Assembly (NCBI GenBank): GCA_014860845.1 | Contig: JACZIY010000494.1 | Span: 1 to 11,563 of the forward strand | DNA length: 11,563 bases | From: Anaerolineaceae bacterium | GTDB taxonomy: Bacteria; Chloroflexota; Anaerolineae; Anaerolineales; Anaerolineaceae | Direction of reading: 5' to 3' | Part shown: in pieces, positions 1 to 5,278 of the stretch | Layout of the letters: every line of letters starts with the position of its first letter | Position numbering within the stretch: position 1 is the first letter of the stretch | Notes under the pieces: generated by a model | What the model was told of the DNA's origin: nothing | Databases searched by the model: none | What the model saw: only the letters and a program-made list of their open reading frames with translations | Program-made: the position numbers and the translations under genes

Positions 1-716
1 ATCATGACCGCACCCAATCCACAGGCATATCCCTTCCCTTCAAATTCAGTACGATAAACATTCTCAATAGAGAATGATTTAATCTGATCTAGCATCTCCT
101 TATCCAGGATTTCTGCCACGGCTTGTGGATAGAAGTGGGAGAGATCAGTGGAAGCAACAATCAAAGCTTTTCTGTCCTTGATTAATTCAAATAAATGTTG
201 GCCAAACAACTCACTTTGGTGTGGATCAATACCTCGAACCATTAAAGGTAAGAGAGAGAAATCACCTTCCAGAGTACATTGCAAAAAAGGTAGTTCTATT
301 TCTAAAGAATGCTCTTCATCATAAGCAACCTGTACCATCTTGATGTCTGTTTCGGGAATTTTTTGCAGTAATAACAATCGGATTAAATCCTGGTCAACAT
401 GAATTTTACCAAGTGGAGTCTGATAATAATCATGAGCGCTGGTTAAGATCATTGCAGGATGATAGGAATGAAACGGTGAAAGAATAACAACCAGATCAAA
501 ATGTTGATTCCTGACACTCTGAAATGCGTAAGCTGCTGTCTGGCCAGAGTACCGATATCCAGCGTGGGGAGCAATCAAACCAATAACATCTCCACCAGGA
601 TTGGATAAGATCGCATTACTCAGGAAATTATGTATCTCTGTTCTCAGAATTTGAGCGTTTCCGCTATACCAATGACCTGAGATCGGAGATGGGCGGGTTT
701 CCGTGATACTTTTCAT
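1..716 (-). CDS. amrB: Memo family protein, AmmeMemoRadiSam system protein B (partial, C-terminus cut by window edge)
   Basis: The frame reads from ATG at 716 without a stop to base 1, giving 238 residues; the last few dozen residues lie outside. Family signatures are visible: PHAGYRYSGQTA (about 50-61), SPFHSYH (80-86), EEHSLEIELPF (134-144), STDLSHF (189-195) and GYACGLGAV (229-237). H51, H83 and C232 line up with the H49, H81 and C244 metal-site residues known in human MEMO1. The fold belongs to the extradiol-dioxygenase-like/Memo superfamily. In bacteria these proteins often accompany an AMMECR1-like protein and a radical SAM enzyme, but their biochemical role is unsettled and neither partner is in this window. 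The start is supported by AAGGAAAGGA four bases upstream (721-730). The protein looks cytoplasmic, with no signal or membrane segment. The M23 gene upstream ends in a terminator, so this gene likely begins its own unit. Confidence 0.9.
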   Translation of the reverse strand, partial: MKSITETRPSPISGHWYSGNAQILRTEIHNFLSNAILSNPGGDVIGLIAPHAGYRYSGQTAAYAFQSVRNQHFDLVVILSPFHSYHPAMILTSAHDYYQTPLGKIHVDQDLIRLLLLQKIPETDIKMVQVAYDEEHSLEIELPFLQCTLEGDFSLLPLMVRGIDPHQSELFGQHLFELIKDRKALIVASTDLSHFYPQAVAEILDKEMLDQIKSFSIENVYRTEFEGKGYACGLGAVM

Positions 717-733
717 CAGATCCTTTCCTTAAT

Positions 734-739
734 ATTATA
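734..739 (-). promoter_or_regulatory. Possible -10 box for the Memo gene
   Basis: On the minus strand a perfect TATAAT lies 17 bases before the ATG at 716. No good -35 exists: the best is CGGTCA at 758-763 with an 18-base spacer, which falls inside the M23 terminator stem. Transcription would start near 727, inside the ribosome-binding sequence, giving an almost leaderless message. This is a weak call. Confidence 0.3.
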
Positions 740-750
740 CATGTCTGAAA

Positions 751-785
751 TAAAAAATGACCGCTTATTTTTCAAAACGGTCATT
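751..785 (-). terminator. Intrinsic terminator after the M23 peptidase gene
   Basis: On the minus strand AATGACCG (785-778) pairs perfectly with CGGTCATT (763-756) around a 14-base loop whose ends can pair by three more bases. A run of T (757-752) follows. It sits 18 bases past the M23 stop codon, so it ends that transcript before the Memo gene. Confidence 0.85.
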
Positions 786-802
786 CATCAGGTTAATTTA
801 TT

Positions 803-1984
803 TTATTGCAAAAACAATTTTGGATCTACTCGACCATATTCATCATGGCGCATTTCAAAATGTAAATGTGGACCAGATGAATTGCCAGTGCTTCCCATTA
901 ATCCGATTACATCACCCTGGAAAACAGAAGCACCACAACCATAATATATTTCGCTCATGTGTGCATAAAGCGTTTGCCATCCACCACCATGATCAATCAC
1001 AACCATAAATCCATAACCATAATCATTCCAACCTGAATAAACAATTACGCCATTATCAGAAGCGTACAAAGAATCGCCTAAATAACCACCGATATCAATC
1101 GCGTAATGGTTGGTAGCGGGTGAATAATCATATCCGGAGATAAATCGTTGCGGGGCTGGCCAGATAAATGTACCAATTCCTACAGCCCCATCAGTGATCA
1201 CACCACAAGATCCTGGCCCGATGTTTTTTGCTACTGCTGGGTTATCCCTTGTGATTCTTGGAGCACTCCAGGTAATGAAATCGCGTTTACCACCGGGAAC
1301 AAATAATTCGGTACCAGGTTCGATATTTGGTGCAGCAAAATCACCAATTTCTTCCATCGTCAAATTATTTCCAGGCCAATCAATGATTGTCTCGGGTGAA
1401 ACATCATAATATCGACTCACTCCATTCAGTCCTTCCCCAGCGCTCCAGGTATGTAGTACACCATTTTCTGGAAGAATGTTTAATTCTACCCCTGGAAAAA
1501 GTCTGTGAGGATCGTCACCTAACGTGTATAAATTTCCCCAAAGTAGGGTTGAAGGATCCAGATTATATTTCTCAGCAATTCCAAAAATTGTATCCCCTTC
1601 CACCACAGTATATTTTTCGATCTCATATCGTGGTTTTTCAGGTAAGGTGGTATCCATTTGCGTTATTCTATCTAATGAAACAGTTGATACCTCAGGATCT
1701 GGAATTGTGAATTCCGGTAACTCAACAAGGGCTGTTGCTATTGGCGCTTCTACCTTTGCGACAGCTGCCTGGGTTTCGGAAATATCACCTTTCAAGTAAA
1801 AACGACCCATTACCCAAACAACCAGTAATATCAGGGCGATTGAAGCGATTATAGTACCTACGCGCATACTGGCTTCACCCAAACCAAATCGAACTATGTT
1901 ATCCCAGATGGAACGCCAATTTTTTTTGGCGGTGACTTCTTCATGCTTCACATCTGGAGGATTATTCAGATCATCAATGGACAT
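803..1984 (-). CDS. Membrane-anchored LysM/M23 peptidoglycan endopeptidase
   Basis: The 393-residue protein probably cleaves peptidoglycan cross-bridges or stem peptides outside the cell. Residues 1-41 are polar and probably cytoplasmic; 42-63 form one membrane helix with no signal-peptidase site, so it is likely a type II anchor. Residues 123-172 are a LysM domain (YTVVEGDTIFGIAEKYNL) for glycan binding. Residues 178-231 look like a second, degenerate LysM ending in GTELFVPGG. Residues about 283-389 are the M23 (lysostaphin-type) domain with the zinc ligands in order: H293 and D297 (HYAID), catalytic H342 (LYAHMS), then H373/H375 (GPHLHFE), so it should be active. The only two cysteines, C260 and C350, are both extracellular and may form a disulfide. 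The start has AGAGG (1994-1998) nine bases upstream. It has its own promoter and terminator. It could instead be an activator of another hydrolase, but the intact metal site argues against that. Confidence 0.92.
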   Translation of the reverse strand: MSIDDLNNPPDVKHEEVTAKKNWRSIWDNIVRFGLGEASMRVGTIIASIALILLVVWVMGRFYLKGDISETQAAVAKVEAPIATALVELPEFTIPDPEVSTVSLDRITQMDTTLPEKPRYEIEKYTVVEGDTIFGIAEKYNLDPSTLLWGNLYTLGDDPHRLFPGVELNILPENGVLHTWSAGEGLNGVSRYYDVSPETIIDWPGNNLTMEEIGDFAAPNIEPGTELFVPGGKRDFITWSAPRITRDNPAVAKNIGPGSCGVITDGAVGIGTFIWPAPQRFISGYDYSPATNHYAIDIGGYLGDSLYASDNGVIVYSGWNDYGYGFMVVIDHGGGWQTLYAHMSEIYYGCGASVFQGDVIGLMGSTGNSSGPHLHFEMRHDEYGRVDPKLFLQ

Positions 1985-2112
1985 ATTTCTTTACCTCTGA
2001 TAGGCCATCATAACAAATGAAAAAATTGGTGTCAAGGAAATTTAAATTTAGGAAACAAAATTAAAATTTTTCTTAGTTTTCTTTAAAAAGTAAATTTTTG
2101 AAATACTAATAA
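1985..2112. other. AT-rich intergenic region
   Basis: These 128 bases separate the four-helix membrane protein gene from the M23 gene. The left part holds the M23 promoter. The rest (about 2036-2112) is almost pure A/T with short runs. It could act as an UP-type element, since it lies just upstream of the -35. I see no convincing GC-stemmed terminator for the preceding two-gene unit. Confidence 0.5.
2007..2035 (-). promoter_or_regulatory. Sigma-70-type promoter of the M23 gene
   Basis: On the minus strand TTGACA (2035-2030) and TATGAT (2012-2007) are separated by exactly 17 bases. The predicted transcription start near 2000 leaves a leader of about 15 bases that still contains the AGAGG ribosome-binding site. 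This is the best promoter match in the window and implies strong constitutive expression. Confidence 0.85.
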
Positions 2113-2583
2113 TTATTTTTTTTTGAAGGGAACCATGAATAGAAAACCAATTGCTATTATTGCCTCACCGATCTCGACACCCCTGGTCTGCCAACCACCA
2201 AAATAGGGTACATCTGGTAAAGGATGGCTGCCAAAACCAAATACATCTGCCATTCCAGCAAAGACAGCAATTACAAATCCTGTTGCGACAAGTCGTAAAC
2301 CAATGTCTGCTAGAATGCTGGGGGTTTCTCGATTCCATAATGCCATCATGCTGATATAACCACCGAGACACATAATCGCCAGTCCTACCAGAAACATACC
2401 AATCTGTACAAATCCAATTACAGGGCTACGATCAAGCCCAAATATCGAAGGACGAGCCCCCAACAGAAATATCAAAAAACCCAGGATCGTTATTATTAGT
2501 CCCAGTCGTATTCTAAAATATGGTAATCCTTTGGTTGATATTGACTCGTTATTCAAATGATTCTCTTGTTTCGATGAACTCAT
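2113..2583 (-). CDS. Small four-helix integral membrane protein of unknown function
   Basis: I do not recognise a family. The 156-residue product has a polar N-terminal tail (1-22, rich in S, N, E), then hydrophobic segments at about 26-43, 55-82, 91-113 and 136-153, and ends in a basic FKKK. Between helices 3 and 4 is a P/G/aromatic loop (about 114-133) holding HPLPDVPYFGGW. With an even number of helices both ends should face the same side, probably the cytoplasm. No catalytic motif is evident. Its ATG overlaps the dipeptidase stop codon by four bases (ATGA, 2580-2583), and AGGA lies ten bases upstream (2594-2597). Translation is therefore probably coupled and the two proteins may work together, for example at the membrane, but this is inference. 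The last codons are a run of A (TTC then nine A) before TAA. Confidence 0.8.
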   Translation of the reverse strand: MSSSKQENHLNNESISTKGLPYFRIRLGLIITILGFLIFLLGARPSIFGLDRSPVIGFVQIGMFLVGLAIMCLGGYISMMALWNRETPSILADIGLRLVATGFVIAVFAGMADVFGFGSHPLPDVPYFGGWQTRGVEIGEAIIAIGFLFMVPFKKK

Positions 2584-3668
2584 TTAGAAAAAATCCTATC
2601 GAGTATTCTTTTCCAATTCAAAGCAAAAATCGCATGTATTTCATCTTGATTATAACCACGAGTTGCCAAAATCGTATCCACTTGAGGTAAATCACCGATG
2701 GATATTAATTCAAATGGAACATCCGGGTAACCAAATCCACCGTCGAAATCAGTTCCAATTGCCACATGATTTGCACTACCGGTCACCTGGCAAATGTGAT
2801 CAATATGGTCGACGTAATGTTCCAAGGTTACTTTATCACGGGCGGATAAATTTGTCCAATTGGTTACCAGGAATTGATTATATGGCATTACCCCCATAAC
2901 GCCATCTCGCTCAGCAATTCTACGGATGATTGGATCTGATAAATGTCTCTCCCCTCCGACTCCATTTATCAAAGATTTAACGTTCGCATGTGAAGATAAA
3001 ACAGGTCCATCATATATTTCCATAGCCTGGTAAACTGCTTGTTCACTCATATGGGCAACATCTAAACCCATTCTTAAATCTATCATAATCTCTAATAATA
3101 ATCGCCCCGCTTTGGTTAATCCACCGGGTTCGTACATTCCACCACTATATTTGCCACCCGCCCAGGCTGGACCGACAATCCTGACCCCCTTCTGGTACCA
3201 ATCTTCTATTTCTTCCGGATGAAGCAACCCTTCAGCACCTTCCAGCAATAAAACCAATCCAATAGGATAGAAATTCTGCGAGGGGTTTTGTAATTGTTCC
3301 CAATGATTTAGATATTGAGTATTATTTCTGAGAATAACAAATTTTTCCGGGAAATTTCCTTCCAGTCGATAATAATAATCGATCTGTTGCCGCAAAATTG
3401 AGTCCGCTTCTTGAGAATTCCTGTAAACCATTTTCTCCCAATCCCCGGTTTGGTATCTCTTATGCATCGCAAATAGCGTAGTGAAAATAATGCCAACATT
3501 CGCCTTCTGCCAGTCAGCGTAACCCAACATAGCATGTCCATTCCATTGTGGAATCTCGGTAAATTGATCAATAAGACGTATATCTGCCGCAGATGTAGTG
3601 TAGTCTCGGTTGAAAGACAGTGCTGCGTAAGCGATATCTTCATGTCCATCAATTAGAATTTTTTTCAT
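2580..3668 (-). CDS. Membrane dipeptidase family metallohydrolase (peptidase M19)
   Basis: The 362-residue protein belongs to the renal dipeptidase/M19 amidohydrolase-fold family, which hydrolyses dipeptides (often with a D-residue) at a two-zinc centre. Expected metal ligands are visible in order: H9 and D11 (DGHED), bridging E143 (LLLEGAEG), H206 (GLDVAHMS), H227 (LSSHANV), with catalytic-site R241 (ERHLSD) and D307 (IGTDFDG). No signal peptide is seen, so despite the family name it is probably cytoplasmic. The start at ATG 3668 has AAGGTGG just upstream (3672-3678) and the conserved DGHED follows at once. The frame stays open to 3815, but that 49-residue extension is very basic, overlaps the S1 gene and crosses its terminator, so it is rejected. 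The gene begins 15 bases after the S1 terminator's T-run and overlaps the next gene by four bases. The physiological substrate cannot be read from the sequence. Confidence 0.92.
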   Translation of the reverse strand: MKKILIDGHEDIAYAALSFNRDYTTSAADIRLIDQFTEIPQWNGHAMLGYADWQKANVGIIFTTLFAMHKRYQTGDWEKMVYRNSQEADSILRQQIDYYYRLEGNFPEKFVILRNNTQYLNHWEQLQNPSQNFYPIGLVLLLEGAEGLLHPEEIEDWYQKGVRIVGPAWAGGKYSGGMYEPGGLTKAGRLLLEIMIDLRMGLDVAHMSEQAVYQAMEIYDGPVLSSHANVKSLINGVGGERHLSDPIIRRIAERDGVMGVMPYNQFLVTNWTNLSARDKVTLEHYVDHIDHICQVTGSANHVAIGTDFDGGFGYPDVPFELISIGDLPQVDTILATRGYNQDEIHAIFALNWKRILDRIFSK

Positions 3669-3671
3669 TGG

Positions 3672-3678
3672 CCACCTT
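3672..3678 (-). promoter_or_regulatory. Ribosome-binding site that fixes the dipeptidase start
   Basis: AAGGTGG ends three bases before ATG 3668, just downstream of the S1 terminator. It favours this start over the in-frame upstream extension. Confidence 0.75.
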
Positions 3679-3682
3679 ATTG

Positions 3683-3709
3683 AAAAAAAGCGCACCCACA
3701 GGCGCGCTT
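3683..3709 (-). terminator. Strong intrinsic terminator after the S1 gene
   Basis: On the minus strand AAGCGCGCC (3709-3701) pairs with GGTGCGCTT (3696-3688) as nine base pairs with one G-U, closing a four-base loop. Seven T follow (3689-3683; the first two also belong to the stem). It begins 23 bases past the S1 stop and ends 14 bases before the dipeptidase ATG, so the dipeptidase message would need read-through or a promoter not visible here. Confidence 0.92.
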
Positions 3710-3732
3710 CAGTAATCATTCGACATTTATTG

Positions 3733-5166
3733 TTATGATTCTTGTTTCGGATCTTCCTCTGTCTGAACTTCCTCTTCTTCCACCTGCTGCTCTTCTTGCA
3801 CAACTTCTGGTACAACTTCTTGTTTAAGGTCGGGTTCAGTTTCTTGCTTTACTTCTGGCACAACTTCTTGCTTGACTTTTTTCACAACTTCTTGTTTCAC
3901 TTCTGGTTGTGCTTCTAGTTTTTCTTCAGGTTGTGCTTCTTTTTCTTCTTGAGGAGCTTCTACTTCATCCAGTTCAACTTCGTCCAACAATATATCTTCC
4001 AGGGTCTTCCAATCCATTTCTGCAAAGGCCATGGAATCTACTCTACGAATGCTGAGACCAATTCGATGATTTTCGGGTTCAATTTTGATCACACGAAGGG
4101 TAATTGTTTCGCCTTCTTTGAGTACTTCCTTCGGGTGTTCAATTCTTCGTTCACTAATCTCACTGATGTGAATCAAACCTTCAAGGTCTTCCTCAATTCG
4201 GGCAAAAGCACCAAACTTAGTCAATCGTGTAATGGTTCCTTCTAATAATTGACCAACTTCATATTGGCCAATTCGGTTAATCCAGGGATCATCCAACAAC
4301 TGGCGTATGGAAAGACCAATTCGTTTTTTCTCACGATCAATATTGATAATCTTGACCTTGATTTCCTGTCCAACTTTCAAAACTTCAGATGGATGTTGAA
4401 TCCGGTCCCATGAGATCTCTGAAAGGTGAACCAGGCCATCAGCACCATTGATATTAACAAAAGCACCAAATTCTGCCAGACTGGTGACTTTTCCAGTGCG
4501 AACATCACCTTCCTGTAATTCGCTCAGGATTCGATCTTTGATGGATTCACGCGTTTCTGAGCTTGCAGCTCTTTCGGATAAAATTAATCGTCGTCGTTCG
4601 CGATCCACTTCGATGACGCAGACATCAATTTCATCTCCGACCATGGGGCTCCAGCGTTTTTCTGGAGTATCACCCACTAATCCAGCTCTGCGGGAGAGAC
4701 TGATCTGTGATGCAGGAACAAAACCATTCAGGCCTTCAACTGGAACAATTAAGCCACCTTTGTTATATCCACGAATGACGCTGTTATAGGAATCTTTTGT
4801 TTTCAATAGTTCTTCTGCTTTGAACCAGGATTTTTCTTCCATAGCTCTCATGAGAGAGAGTACTAAATTGCCATGGGAGTCCTCTGGTGTTAAAACAAAA
4901 ACCCAAATTTCCTGACCAACAGCTAGCTTTTCTAATTCTTCTTGGGGAATCGCATCAAATTCACGTCCGGTAATAATACCTTCCGATTTAGCGCCAACAC
5001 TTACCAAAATCTGATTCGGTGAAATGCTCGCAATGACTCCTTGCTTGATTTCTCCAGCGCGTGGAAAATCTATATCCATTCCTTCTTGCTCGAGCAATGA
5101 AGCCATATTGTCTTCTTGCGAATTTTCTGGTTTTGTTTGCTCGAGATTGGTGTCTTTTTGCTCCAT
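3733..5166 (-). CDS. rpsA: 30S ribosomal protein S1-like, four S1 domains with acidic repeat tail
   Basis: From ATG 5166 the product has 477 residues. Residues 1-36 are a polar acidic leader. S1 RNA-binding (OB-fold) domains lie at about 37-106, 124-198, 219-288 and 305-374. Domains 3 and 4 are the most canonical (GKVTSLAEFGAFVNI...GLVHLSEIS and GTITRLTKFGAFARI...GLIHISEIS). Residues 385-477 are a low-complexity tail rich in E, Q, V, K and P, including an 8-residue tandem repeat. Four-domain S1 proteins are common outside Proteobacteria, whose S1 has six; they help mRNA bind the 30S subunit and can have wider RNA roles. The frame stays open to a TTG at 5229, but that TTG is the -35 box of the gene's own promoter and transcription should start near 5194, so it cannot be the start. 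A GGAG lies 12 bases before 5166. One gene, with its own promoter and terminator. Confidence 0.93.
   Translation of the reverse strand: MEQKDTNLEQTKPENSQEDNMASLLEQEGMDIDFPRAGEIKQGVIASISPNQILVSVGAKSEGIITGREFDAIPQEELEKLAVGQEIWVFVLTPEDSHGNLVLSLMRAMEEKSWFKAEELLKTKDSYNSVIRGYNKGGLIVPVEGLNGFVPASQISLSRRAGLVGDTPEKRWSPMVGDEIDVCVIEVDRERRRLILSERAASSETRESIKDRILSELQEGDVRTGKVTSLAEFGAFVNINGADGLVHLSEISWDRIQHPSEVLKVGQEIKVKIINIDREKKRIGLSIRQLLDDPWINRIGQYEVGQLLEGTITRLTKFGAFARIEEDLEGLIHISEISERRIEHPKEVLKEGETITLRVIKIEPENHRIGLSIRRVDSMAFAEMDWKTLEDILLDEVELDEVEAPQEEKEAQPEEKLEAQPEVKQEVVKKVKQEVVPEVKQETEPDLKQEVVPEVVQEEQQVEEEEVQTEEDPKQES
3781..3900 (-). repeat. 24-base in-frame tandem repeat encoding an 8-residue tail motif in S1
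   Basis: Within the S1 tail, residues 423-462 form five consecutive 8-residue units: VKQEVVKK, VKQEVVPE, VKQETEPD, LKQEVVPE and a degenerate VVQEEQQV. Just before it is a shorter duplication, EEKEAQP then EEKLEAQP (407-421). The repeat keeps the reading frame and is likely disordered in the protein. Confidence 0.85.
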
Positions 5167-5200
5167 ACGATCTACATACTCCAATTTAAAAGATTTCCAA

Positions 5201-5229
5201 ATTATATGAAAGAAATGCGTTCTTGGCAA
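5201..5229 (-). promoter_or_regulatory. Sigma-70-type promoter of the S1 gene
   Basis: On the minus strand TTGCCA (5229-5224) and a perfect TATAAT (5206-5201) are spaced by 17 bases. The predicted start near 5194 leaves a leader of about 28 bases before ATG 5166. It lies just past the secA stop codon, so the S1 gene need not depend on secA transcription. I see no clear terminator between secA and this promoter. Confidence 0.85.
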
Positions 5230-5278
5230 GCTTTCGTTAAATTATGGTTAAAATAGGAACTTATTTGTCTTAATAATA

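Noticed and set aside
2036..2112. Possible terminator in the AT-rich gap after the four-helix protein
   Set aside because: Only short A/T pairings with mismatches are found; no stable stem can be supported.
3669..3815. In-frame N-terminal extension of the dipeptidase by 49 residues
   Set aside because: It overlaps the S1 gene end and its terminator, has an odd K/R-rich composition, and the ATG at 3668 has a good ribosome-binding site directly before the conserved DGHED.
3781..3900. Possible CRISPR-like or non-coding repeat array
   Set aside because: The 24-base units are contiguous without spacers, keep the S1 reading frame and diverge as coding repeats do.
5167..5229. TTG start for the S1 gene, adding 21 residues
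   Set aside because: The TTG is the first part of the -35 box TTGCCA of a strong promoter, and transcription should begin downstream of it.
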